This document shows positions 51,047 through 58,964 of a stretch of DNA of 64,000 nt, piece by piece; positions within the stretch are counted from its first letter, which is position 1; each line of letters opens with the position of its first letter. The position numbers and the translations under genes are program-made. Origin of the DNA: Candidatus Sericytochromatia bacterium (GTDB lineage: Bacteria; Cyanobacteriota; Sericytochromatia; UBA7694). Below the pieces are notes generated by a model. That model had not been told where the DNA came from, did not search any database, and saw nothing but the letters and a program-made list of their open reading frames with translations. Where the stretch lies: positions 124,001-188,000 of the forward strand of contig JADMKE010000020.1 in assembly GCA_018780035.1 (NCBI GenBank). The letters run 5' to 3'.

Positions 51047-52237
51047 CTAAAGCGGCAGATAAATCTTGTTTAAGGCTTTGAGATCGTGCACCTCTTCGGT
51101 TTGGCCGTGGTGCATCAGCATCAGACGGTGGCTGAGTTGAATGATCTGGGCATAGTCGTGATCGGTCAAAATCACGGCACTGCCCTGTTCTGCAGCAAGC
51201 TGAATCCATTTGCGCGCCCGCTGTTTGTAGAGCGGTTCTAACTCACTGAAGGGCTCGTCCAAGAGCAGAATCGGGCGTTTTAACGCCAAGACCAACCCCA
51301 GCTCCAAAAAACGCAATTCTCCCCCTGAGAGTTCGTGAATCCGTTTGGGCCCCAATTCTTTGATCCGGGGCTCTTCAGCCAAGAGACCTTCGCGGGGATG
51401 CCCTGCAAAGAGGTGAATCACCTGCTTGACGGTCAGGCCACGGGGCAAAAAACTGGCCTGGGGCAAATAGCCCGAGAGGCCCAAAACATAGAGCTTTTTG
51501 AGGGGGTGGCCATTGAGAAAGAGCGCACGAAAATCGCCTTTGAGGGTGCCAAAGAGAATCTGCAAGAGGGTGGATTTGCCACAGCCATTGCGGCCGAGCA
51601 GACCGAGAATCTCCCCACTCCGACATTTGAGCCAGGCCCCTTTGAGCACGTTGCGCGGGCCAAAACTGTGAACAGCGCTGTCGACGCTCAATTCCCAGCC
51701 GGGTTTTTCGCTGTTTTCAAAGTCTTCTGTTGGGTCTGAGAGCCACTTGATCACGGCGGCAAGCCCCAGCATCAGCAAGAACACTGTTGCCACTATCATC
51801 ACCTGGGGATGGGCATTGAGCCAAGTTTGGCTGCTCTGTATTGCGCTGGAGACCCACGCTTCCAAGACAGAGCCTTCAAAGCGCAATTGCCGAGAGAGCC
51901 AATCGTTGTTTTGCCAAGTATGCAAGGCCACTGCAGCTGTTCCTGAGAGCAACCACACCAGCAAAGCGGCGACAGACCAACAAGGTATCTGACTCAGCCC
52001 GTGATTGCTGTAAAGATAACGTTCTGGCAAATGTTGATAACGCTGCCAAACTATGCCCGCAGGGATGCCCACACTGGCCAAAAGATTGAGATAAAACCAG
52101 GGCGGGTGTTTTAAGAATGTTCCCAAAACGGGATGGGCCGGGATCAGCGCTGCCAAAAATAGCAAAATCGCTGAGGCGGCCAAGGCGTAGAACAGAACCC
52201 CTTTGCTGTAATACAGTAGCAGACGCAGACTGGACAT
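51047..52237 (-). CDS. ABC ATPase fused to an N-terminal membrane domain
   Basis: This is a 396-residue protein. The first 180 residues carry about four hydrophobic segments (FYALAASAILLFLAAL, PPWFYLNLLASVGIPAGIVW, SVAALLVWLLSGTAAVAL, VMIVATVFLLMLGLAAVI). The rest is a complete ABC ATPase: Walker A GLLGRNGCGKST, signature LSGGELRFLELGL, Walker B PILLLDEPFSELEP and switch His in ILTDHDYAQ. A four-helix membrane domain joined to an ABC subunit in this order is not a standard exporter half-transporter (which has six helices), so it may act in signalling or as a partial exporter. The ATG at 52237 (GAGAG eight bases before) is chosen over GTG 52267. Confidence 0.75.
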   Translation of the reverse strand: MSSLRLLLYYSKGVLFYALAASAILLFLAALIPAHPVLGTFLKHPPWFYLNLLASVGIPAGIVWQRYQHLPERYLYSNHGLSQIPCWSVAALLVWLLSGTAAVALHTWQNNDWLSRQLRFEGSVLEAWVSSAIQSSQTWLNAHPQVMIVATVFLLMLGLAAVIKWLSDPTEDFENSEKPGWELSVDSAVHSFGPRNVLKGAWLKCRSGEILGLLGRNGCGKSTLLQILFGTLKGDFRALFLNGHPLKKLYVLGLSGYLPQASFLPRGLTVKQVIHLFAGHPREGLLAEEPRIKELGPKRIHELSGGELRFLELGLVLALKRPILLLDEPFSELEPLYKQRARKWIQLAAEQGSAVILTDHDYAQIIQLSHRLMLMHHGQTEEVHDLKALNKIYLPL

Positions 52238-52362
52238 CGTGGTATCTCTCAGATTGAGATTTTCCACAGCTTAACATGATTTTGCCACTTTTCCGGCAGA
52301 GGCAATTCACCCAAGGCAGTGTTATCCTGAAAAGGTGAACTCCCCAAACAGAAAGCCTGCCT

Positions 52363-53520
52363 GTGAACAGTCTGCCCCAGCTTTATGCCCGCCACAACCT
52401 GTCTGAATTGGTTTGGCCCGACACACCCGACGGGCGTTATGCCCAATCCTTGCTCCCGGCACTCATCAACCAAGGCACCTTGGCGTATATCGACAATATC
52501 GATGCCGAGGTGCAGGTGCTCAAACTCGGCGATCTGGTCTTTCCATTGGTGATCGCCAATCCACATGCACGGGTGAAAAATTCCTATGTCTGTTCCCCGG
52601 CCTGCCACTATCTCGACTATGCCCGTGCCGAAGTCCAAATGGAAATGGCCGATCAACCCTATTTGCGCAAACCCCTGGAGGGCTTGATTCAGGCGCTGCA
52701 AGCCTGTTTTTTGCCCCTGGATTTTGAAAAAGCGGTCTATGTCAACAATTGGCTGGTGTCCACCAATCTCTACCCTGATTTTGACGCGGGCCAACTCAAA
52801 CAGATTCGCGATTTTTTGCTGCCACTTTTTCCAGGCCATGCCCTGATTTTTCGCTCCTTGAACCAAAATCTCAACGCCCCTTTGATCTCCGCCCTGCAAG
52901 CGGCTGGTTTTGACTCCCTTTTCAGTCGACAGGTCTATTTGCTCGACCCGGCCAAAGGGGCCTATTTGCGCAAAAATCCCTATAAAGAAGATCTGCGTCT
53001 GGCCCGCAAAACCCGTTACCGCTGGCGCGAACACGCCGACTTAAACAAGCGCGATCTGCAACGCCTGCGTTGGCTCTACGACGATCTCTACCTGCGCAAA
53101 TACTCCATGCTCAACCCCCAATTTAACGAGGCCTTTTTGCGCGAGTGCCTGCACAAAGGCTGGCTGCAATTGGCAGCCCTCGAAATCGATGGCCGGATCG
53201 ATGGCGTATTGGGCTTTTTTGAACGCGATGGGGTGTTTACCACACCACTGGTGGGTTATGACACTTCCCTGCCCCAAAAAACCGGGCTCTACCGCCTGAT
53301 CACTGTGCGGCTCTTTCAGGAGGCGGCCCAACGTGGCTGGATTCTCAACCACAGCTCAGGGGTGGCACGCTTTAAAACCCTGCGGGGCTGTGAACCCGCT
53401 CTGGAATATAATTTGGTCTATTACCAGCATCTGCCTTTGGCCCAACAGCTTCCCTGGCGCAGCTTGGCCGGCCTGACCCGCGGCCTGATTGTGCCTTTGG
53501 TGCAAAAACTCGGATTGTAA
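52363..53520 (+). CDS. GNAT-like (FemAB/peptidoglycan-biosynthesis type) acyltransferase
   Basis: This 385-residue protein has a C-terminal region (about 220-350) that fits a GNAT/FemAB acyltransferase fold, with AALEIDGRIDGVLGFFERDGV and RLITVRLFQEAAQRGWILNHSSG. The N-terminal half does not match any family I know but is of similar composition. Acceptor and donor are unknown. GTG 52363 follows a weak GAAAG site, with a TATCCT box (52323-52328) before it. It lies 24 bases upstream of an O-acetylase gene on the same strand, so it may be part of an envelope-modifying pair. Confidence 0.6.
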   Translation: MNSLPQLYARHNLSELVWPDTPDGRYAQSLLPALINQGTLAYIDNIDAEVQVLKLGDLVFPLVIANPHARVKNSYVCSPACHYLDYARAEVQMEMADQPYLRKPLEGLIQALQACFLPLDFEKAVYVNNWLVSTNLYPDFDAGQLKQIRDFLLPLFPGHALIFRSLNQNLNAPLISALQAAGFDSLFSRQVYLLDPAKGAYLRKNPYKEDLRLARKTRYRWREHADLNKRDLQRLRWLYDDLYLRKYSMLNPQFNEAFLRECLHKGWLQLAALEIDGRIDGVLGFFERDGVFTTPLVGYDTSLPQKTGLYRLITVRLFQEAAQRGWILNHSSGVARFKTLRGCEPALEYNLVYYQHLPLAQQLPWRSLAGLTRGLIVPLVQKLGL

Positions 53521-53544
53521 TTTGCATAGAGTGAGATTTGGCTA

Positions 53545-55500
53545 ATGAGTGAAAAATTGGCTTATCGACCGGAGATCGATGGTCTTCGCGCCATTTCAGT
53601 GCTTGCCGTCATCCTTTTTCATGGCAGTGCCCCTGTTTTCAGGGGTGGTTTTATTGGCGTTGATGTTTTTTTTGTGATCAGCGGATTTTTGATTACCTCA
53701 ATTATTCTGTCAGAAATAACAAACAGAGATTTCAGCTTAAAACGGTTTTATGAGCGCAGGGCGAGACGTATTTTACCCGCTTTATTTTTGGTGCTCTTGG
53801 CCTGTTTGCCTTTTGCTTGGCTATGTATGAATGTCTTTGAGCAAAGTGCTTTTTTCAAAAGTATGATGGCTGTAAGCTTTTTTTCTTCCAATTTTTTTTT
53901 CTGGCAAGAGAGCAATTATTTTGGGCCCGATACAAATTTAGCGCCTTTATTACACACCTGGTCACTCGCGGTCGAGGAGCAATATTATTTGTTTTTTCCA
54001 CTGCTGATGATCTTTGCTTGGCAATGGGGAAAGAAAAAATTATCGCTATTTTTGGTTTGCCTCAGCCTGCTCAGTCTGGGCTTGAGCGAATGGGGAGCTT
54101 ATAATTTTCCTGTGGCCAATTTTTATCTCCTTCACGGACGTCTCTGGGAAATATTGGCTGGCTCATTGATCTCTTTTTACCTTCATTCAGACTTTTACAA
54201 AAACAAAGCAATCAAAAACACGATTCACAATGGCTTATTTAGTTTTTTGGGCTTGTTTTTAATCCTGTTTTCGATTTTTGCCTTTAATGAATACCCTCCT
54301 TTTCCGAATTTATTCACATTGGTTCCGGTTCTTGGAGCTGCGCTGATTATCCTCTTTGCGGATTCAAAGACCCTAACGGGCCGTCTTTTGAGTCATCCGA
54401 TCTGTGTTCAACTGGGTTTGATCAGCTACAGTGCCTATTTATGGCACCAGCCCATTTTTGCGTTTGCCCGGATCTCGAAATGGGTGAACCCCAGCGAAAG
54501 TGGGAAGTTAATGGGGCTGGGTATCTGTGCCTTGATTTTGGGGTATTTAAGCTGGAAGTATGTTGAACAGCCATTTCGAGACAGACAGGCATTCTCAGCC
54601 AAATTTATTTTTAAAGCTTCATTGATCGGTTGTTTTGCCTTTTGTGGTCTGTCTGGCCTGACTTATTTATACACCGAACACATGCAAGCAGAGATTAAAG
54701 CAAGGCTGAAAATAAATCTCGGCTTAAGTGCCTGTGATTATGATATCAATGAGCTTCCAGATGCCTGCAAAACCGCAGAAAAACCAGACACCTTGATCTG
54801 GGGGGATTCATTTGCCATGCACTTGGTTGATGGTATTCTTGCATCCAATCCCAAAGCTCAATTAATTCAAGCCACGAAGTCCGCCTGCGGTCCCGTCTTA
54901 GATATAGCGCCTTTAAGCAGCGACAGAACAAACAGATGGGGAGAGGAGTGTATTCGATTTAATCAAAATATCCTCAAGTGGCTGAAACAACATCCCGAGA
55001 TCCGATATGTGGTGTTAAGTTCGATTTTTCAAAATTATTTCGACACGAAAAATAAAATTCTCTACAACCAAAAGACTACCGAAGTGAGTTTTGAGCTTGT
55101 CGAAAGCAAACTCAGAAAAACACTGAATCAATTGACTGAAATAGGTGTCAAACCAATCTTATTCTCTCCGCCCCCTAAAAATGGCGAGAACTTGGGAAGT
55201 TGCATTGCGCGGCCACTTTATTATTCTCATGAACGGGCCGAGGCCTGTAAAATTTATGTCGCAGATTATCACGCCCACTACCGTGATGTCATTCGCCTTC
55301 TAAAAAAACTAGAACATGATTACCCTGTGGTCTGGTTGGAACTGGGACTCTGTCATGCGCAAGAATGCACGGTTGAATCCAAGGGGGTATATATTTACCG
55401 CGATGACAAACATCTTTCAATTGAAGGCTCGAAGTATCTCGGTCAAAAAATGAATTTTGCAAAATTGATCAACGAATCGGTCTCAAAGAAAAGGCCTTAA
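53545..55500 (+). CDS. acyltransferase-3 O-acetylase with C-terminal SGNH domain
   Basis: This 651-residue membrane acyltransferase is of the OafA/YrhL type. The N-terminal part (about 1-380) has ten hydrophobic helices and the conserved start YRPEIDGLRAISVLAVILFHG, GVDVFFVISGFLIT and FYERRARRILPAL. The C-terminal 230 residues form a periplasmic SGNH domain with LIWGDSFAMHL (block I, catalytic Ser) and DDKHLSIEGSK (block V, Asp and His). Such fused proteins acetylate O-antigen, peptidoglycan or other surface sugars. The gene is more AT-rich than its neighbours (long T- and A-runs), which suggests acquisition. Confidence 0.92.
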   Translation: MSEKLAYRPEIDGLRAISVLAVILFHGSAPVFRGGFIGVDVFFVISGFLITSIILSEITNRDFSLKRFYERRARRILPALFLVLLACLPFAWLCMNVFEQSAFFKSMMAVSFFSSNFFFWQESNYFGPDTNLAPLLHTWSLAVEEQYYLFFPLLMIFAWQWGKKKLSLFLVCLSLLSLGLSEWGAYNFPVANFYLLHGRLWEILAGSLISFYLHSDFYKNKAIKNTIHNGLFSFLGLFLILFSIFAFNEYPPFPNLFTLVPVLGAALIILFADSKTLTGRLLSHPICVQLGLISYSAYLWHQPIFAFARISKWVNPSESGKLMGLGICALILGYLSWKYVEQPFRDRQAFSAKFIFKASLIGCFAFCGLSGLTYLYTEHMQAEIKARLKINLGLSACDYDINELPDACKTAEKPDTLIWGDSFAMHLVDGILASNPKAQLIQATKSACGPVLDIAPLSSDRTNRWGEECIRFNQNILKWLKQHPEIRYVVLSSIFQNYFDTKNKILYNQKTTEVSFELVESKLRKTLNQLTEIGVKPILFSPPPKNGENLGSCIARPLYYSHERAEACKIYVADYHAHYRDVIRLLKKLEHDYPVVWLELGLCHAQECTVESKGVYIYRDDKHLSIEGSKYLGQKMNFAKLINESVSKKRP

Positions 55501-55553
55501 AAAGTGAAAAGGGGTGTGCTCAGGCACAGGGTGTGGTACTATAAAAATCACAT

Positions 55554-55627
55554 CGGGATGTAGCGCAGCTTGGTAGCGCACCTCGCTTGGGACGAGGGGG
55601 TCGCACGTTCGAATCGTGTCATCCCGA
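55554..55627 (+). tRNA. tRNA-Pro (UGG)
   Basis: Acceptor CGGGATG/CATCCCG, D-arm GCGCAGCTTGGTAGCGC, anticodon stem CCTCG/CGAGG with loop CTTGGGA (anticodon UGG), T-loop TTCGAAT. The 3' CCA is not encoded. A TATAAA box (55540-55545) lies just before it and a run of eight T (55628-55635) directly after, which acts as its terminator. Confidence 0.96.
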
Positions 55628-55651
55628 TTTTTTTTCAGCTTTTGAGCATTT

Positions 55652-56497
55652 ATGAAACCCCACGATTTTGACTATCACTGGACCCTGGCCCACCACATTG
55701 ATTGGCAGGGTGTGGGGTTGCACAGCGGCCAACGCGGCCGTCTCAGCCTTTTGCCCCACCATCAGCCTGGTTTTTTTCTGAAGAGTCAGGGGCAATACTT
55801 TCCTTTAAACCCAGATGCGGTGAGCCAAACCCGCTATTGTACCAGCTTGCAATTGGGAACCGTCACCGTGCAAACCGTGGAACATCTCTTGGCAGCCTTG
55901 ATGGGGCTGGGGATTTCTGCCGCACAATTGGAACTGGATGGCCCCGAAATCCCGATCTTGGATGGCAGTGCCTTGCTATTTGCCCAGGCGATTCAAGCCG
56001 CTGGCATTCAGCCTTTGCCCCAGGAACGCACTTTTTTTCGCCCTGAGCCGGGCCAATGGGAAAGTAAAAACACATCGCTGCACTGGGAGCCCGCAGATCA
56101 GCTTGAAATCGAATATGGCATCGACTATACAGGCCCACCCGCATTGGCCCAAAATTATCGTTTTGTCTGGTCTCCCGAGGCGTTTATGTCAGACATTGCT
56201 GGGGCCCGCACCTTTGTCTATTTAAACGAAGTGGCACAACTTCAAGCGGCAGGATTGGCCCAAGGAGGCAGCCGCGACAATGCTCTGGTGATTGAAAACC
56301 ATGTGCCCGCCGCTGATTGGCGTTGGCCCGACGAACCTGTACGGCACAAGATTCTCGATTTGATCGGCGATTTGGCCCTCTCCGGCGCATTTCCGCTGGC
56401 GCGGATCAAAGCCTACCGGACAGGCCATGAGGCCCATGTTACAATGGTAAAATCTTGGCATGGAAATTGGCATGGAAAAACGAGCAGTGGAAGATAA
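55652..56497 (+). CDS. lpxC: UDP-3-O-acyl-N-acetylglucosamine deacetylase
   Basis: LpxC (281 residues) is the zinc-dependent committed step of lipid A synthesis. Family blocks include HIDWQGVGLHSGQ, TRYCTSL, TVQTVEHLLAALMGLGI (zinc His), ELDGPEIPILDGSA, ARTFVYLNEV and VRHKILDLIGDLALSGA (second zinc His and Asp). The catalytic His lies in GHEAHVTMVK. Its presence, with FabZ and LpxA, shows that the cell makes lipid A. The gene follows tRNA-Pro and overlaps fabZ by 26-38 bases, so translation is coupled. Confidence 0.95.
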   Translation: MKPHDFDYHWTLAHHIDWQGVGLHSGQRGRLSLLPHHQPGFFLKSQGQYFPLNPDAVSQTRYCTSLQLGTVTVQTVEHLLAALMGLGISAAQLELDGPEIPILDGSALLFAQAIQAAGIQPLPQERTFFRPEPGQWESKNTSLHWEPADQLEIEYGIDYTGPPALAQNYRFVWSPEAFMSDIAGARTFVYLNEVAQLQAAGLAQGGSRDNALVIENHVPAADWRWPDEPVRHKILDLIGDLALSGAFPLARIKAYRTGHEAHVTMVKSWHGNWHGKTSSGR

Positions 56498-56957
56498 GTC
56501 CCCCGAAAACAGCACGACTTTGGACATTCTTGCGATTCAAGCATTGCTTCCCCACCGCTACCCGTTTTTATTGATTGATCGGGTGCTTGAATTTGAAGCG
56601 GGCAAGCGGGCGATTGGCCTGAAAAATGTCAGCACCAATGAGCCCTTTTTTGCGGGCCATTTTCCCAATCATCCCATTATGCCAGGGGTGCTGATCATCG
56701 AAGCCATGGCCCAGCTCGGGGGAGTCCTTTTAATGCAATTGGCGCCCCCTGGCGAAAAACTTGCGCTCTTGACCGGGGTGGACAAGGTCCGCTTTCGCCG
56801 CCCGGTGGTGCCCGGCGACCAGTTGATTCTCGAGGCTGAGATCCTCAAGATTCATGGCAATATGGGCAAGATACGCACCTCTGCACGGGTGGACCAACAA
56901 CCCGTCTCAGAAGGTGAATTGCTGTTTTGTTTGAGCAAAAATGAACCCAGCCCTTAA
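56472..56957 (+). CDS. fabZ: 3-hydroxyacyl-ACP dehydratase FabZ
   Basis: FabZ (161 residues from this start, 165 if ATG 56460 is used) dehydrates 3-hydroxyacyl-ACP in fatty acid synthesis and shares substrates with LpxA. Hallmarks are LLPHRYPFLLIDRV, the active-site FFAGHFPNHPIMPGVLIIEAMAQ element (split His and Glu) and VRFRRPVVPGDQLILE. GGAA (56462-56465) lies six bases before the ATG at 56472, which favours this start. It overlaps both lpxC and lpxA, forming the cyanobacterial-type lpxC-fabZ-lpxA string. Confidence 0.95.
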   Translation: MEKRAVEDKSPENSTTLDILAIQALLPHRYPFLLIDRVLEFEAGKRAIGLKNVSTNEPFFAGHFPNHPIMPGVLIIEAMAQLGGVLLMQLAPPGEKLALLTGVDKVRFRRPVVPGDQLILEAEILKIHGNMGKIRTSARVDQQPVSEGELLFCLSKNEPSP

Positions 56958-57777
56958 AACCCGAATGGTTGCTGAGCCCCACATTCATCCCACAGCTCAG
57001 ATCGATGCCACAGCCCAGATTGAACCTGGCGCAGAGATTGGTGCCTATGTGATCATTGGCAAAGAGAGCGTGATAGGCAGCGGCTGCCGTCTCTCGCCCC
57101 ATGCCGTGATTGGTGACTATACCCGCTTGGGGCCTGATTGCCGTGTGGCCAGCCATGCAGTGGTCGGCTCCCCCTCCCAGGATCTCAAACACCGTGAAGA
57201 AGATGTCTCTTGGCTGGTCATCGGCCAGGGCAACCGGATCCGCGAATTTGTCACGATCAACCGCGCCACAGCGGCGGGGGCGACCACCCAAATTGGAGAT
57301 GAAAACCTTTTTATGGCTTATGCCCACGTGGCCCATGATTGCCACTTGGGCAGCCGGATTGTGCTGGCCAACGGAGCCACCCTGGGTGGCCATGTTGAAA
57401 TCGGCGATGACGTGGTGATTGGTGCCATGAGTGGTATTCACCAATTTGTACGAATTGGGCGCATGACCATGATCGGAGCGATGTCACGGGTCTGCCAAGA
57501 TGTACCGCCTTTTTTGATGGCGGTGGGCTCGCCCCCCCGGGTCTATGGTCTCAACAGCGTGGGGTTGCGCCGCCATGGCGTAGGAGTCAGCAGTCGCCAA
57601 GAGCTGAAACTGGCCTTTCAGGAAATTTACCGCAAACAATTGGCAGTGGCCCAGGCCCTTGAAAACCTCAAGGGCCAAGCCACAACAGTTGAAATGCAAG
57701 AAATCTTGGCCTTTGTGCGCAGTTCCCAACGCGGCCTGGTGGGGCTCACCCAACCCGATTACCGCAGTTTGTTTTAA
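56941..57777 (+). CDS. lpxA: UDP-N-acetylglucosamine acyltransferase
   Basis: LpxA (278 residues) adds the first 3-hydroxyacyl chain to UDP-GlcNAc. It is a left-handed beta helix of hexapeptide repeats: AQIDATAQIEPGAEIGAYV and later FVTINRATAAGAT, with the catalytic AYAHVAHDCHLG. The C-terminal helical domain (LKLAFQEIYRKQLAVAQAL) is intact. ATG 56941 overlaps fabZ by 17 bases; a second ATG at 56965 is possible. lpxB and lpxD are not in this window. It converges with the MerR gene across a short repeat. Confidence 0.96.
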   Translation: MNPALKTRMVAEPHIHPTAQIDATAQIEPGAEIGAYVIIGKESVIGSGCRLSPHAVIGDYTRLGPDCRVASHAVVGSPSQDLKHREEDVSWLVIGQGNRIREFVTINRATAAGATTQIGDENLFMAYAHVAHDCHLGSRIVLANGATLGGHVEIGDDVVIGAMSGIHQFVRIGRMTMIGAMSRVCQDVPPFLMAVGSPPRVYGLNSVGLRRHGVGVSSRQELKLAFQEIYRKQLAVAQALENLKGQATTVEMQEILAFVRSSQRGLVGLTQPDYRSLF

Positions 57778-57796
57778 GCGCTTTGCCCAACGATGC

Positions 57797-57820
57797 TTGT
57801 TAAGATTCTTGTTAAGATTC
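57797..57820. repeat. 12-bp tandem repeat at the lpxA/MerR junction
   Basis: TTGTTAAGATTC is repeated twice without a gap, covering the stop codon of the MerR gene and the gap after lpxA. It may reflect slippage; loosely, CCCAA (57786-57790) and TTGGG (57821-57825) frame it as a weak hairpin. Confidence 0.6.
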
Positions 57821-58777
57821 TTGGGTTTTTAAAACGCGAATCGGACGCCATTTAAAAATATCTTGAATCTGCCGCGTGACATAGATTCCCGCGTCTTCAA
57901 AAAGATGGCGGCGTTTTTCAGCTTCGTATCCCCCAACAGCCACCGGGGCAATTTTGAGCAATTCTGTTTGAATTTGATTGGTCAGGTTTTGGGCATCGCG
58001 ATCTGTCATGGGGGCCACCACCGAAAGCAGAATGGCAGAGGGTTTGGCTTTTTCAGCATAGCGGTTGAGCTCCGAGAAGGGCAAATTGGCCCCAAAATAG
58101 ACCGTGGGAATCAACTCCTGGGTCAATTCCAAAAGACAGCACAAGAGCCCCAATTCGTGATAATCCAATGGGGCACAGGCCAACATCACCGATTGATTGC
58201 TTTTGGGAATACCCAAATTGTGTACATGGGAGAGAATTCGGCGCCGAATAATCGCAGAGGCCAAGTGTGAACAGGAGATCGAGAGTTTCCCCTGGCTCGT
58301 CAATTCACCAATGCGGGCCAAAACGGGCAAGTCAATTCCACGCAAAGACTCGGCAAAGGTATGACCTGCCTGGGCCTGAACCAAAAGACGTTCAAATTGA
58401 ACCGGGTCACCATTTTGCACAGCCTGTAACATTTTTTCGAGTTGAGGCACCTGAAAGGCATCATCGGCTTTGATCTCTTTAAAAGCGGGGGCTTTTTTTT
58501 GCTGGATTTTGCCCAGAATTTCTGCACGTCCAGTTTGGACTTGTTCGGCCACAGTCTGAATGCCCACGCCTTTTTGGGTTTCACGCAGGGCATAGTTTAA
58601 AATGTCCAGATCGTTTTGTGAATAAAGGCGATAGCCGTTGGCAGCACGTTTGGGACAAATCAGGTTATAGCGGCGCTCCCAAAGCCTGACTTGGTTGAGA
58701 GTCAGACCCGTCAATTCAGCGGCCTGTTTGACAGAATACTTGGGGGTATTGTTTTCTTCTGCTGTTAGGGTAGTCAT
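57812..58777 (-). CDS. MerR-family regulator with cobalamin-binding domain (CarH-like)
   Basis: This 321-residue transcription factor has an N-terminal MerR helix-turn-helix (YSVKQAAELTGLTLNQVRLWERRYNL) and a C-terminal B12 domain with DYHELG (Asp205, His207, Gly210), the usual lower-ligand DxHxxG. Such proteins (CarH, LitR) are cobalamin-based light sensors. The upper-ligand pocket differs: where CarH has Trp and Glu-His in a GELWxxGxLSxxxEH pattern, this protein has Thr160, Ser170 and His171. It may bind another cobalamin form or respond differently. ATG 58777 is chosen for AAGGAG seven bases upstream; the longer reading from 58840 lacks support. Its targets are unknown. Confidence 0.88.
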   Translation of the reverse strand: MTTLTAEENNTPKYSVKQAAELTGLTLNQVRLWERRYNLICPKRAANGYRLYSQNDLDILNYALRETQKGVGIQTVAEQVQTGRAEILGKIQQKKAPAFKEIKADDAFQVPQLEKMLQAVQNGDPVQFERLLVQAQAGHTFAESLRGIDLPVLARIGELTSQGKLSISCSHLASAIIRRRILSHVHNLGIPKSNQSVMLACAPLDYHELGLLCCLLELTQELIPTVYFGANLPFSELNRYAEKAKPSAILLSVVAPMTDRDAQNLTNQIQTELLKIAPVAVGGYEAEKRRHLFEDAGIYVTRQIQDIFKWRPIRVLKTQES

Positions 58778-58964
58778 GGATAAACTCCTTGTAATCTGGA
58801 GAGGTTGGTATAAACGCAGTAGAAACCTGTGTCTGTTCATTATTATCTAACGAGACACAAGTATGACGCATGTTTTCAAAGCTAATTCTGGTCAAACATA
58901 TGTCAACCCGCTCAGCATAATTCACCTGAGCAGAATGTACAAGTGGCAAATGGCGGAAAGTGAT

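Noticed and set aside
58936-58941. TGTACA palindrome near the MerR-cobalamin gene as an operator
   Set aside because: A single six-base palindrome, about 160 bases from the start and without repeats; not enough to call an operator.
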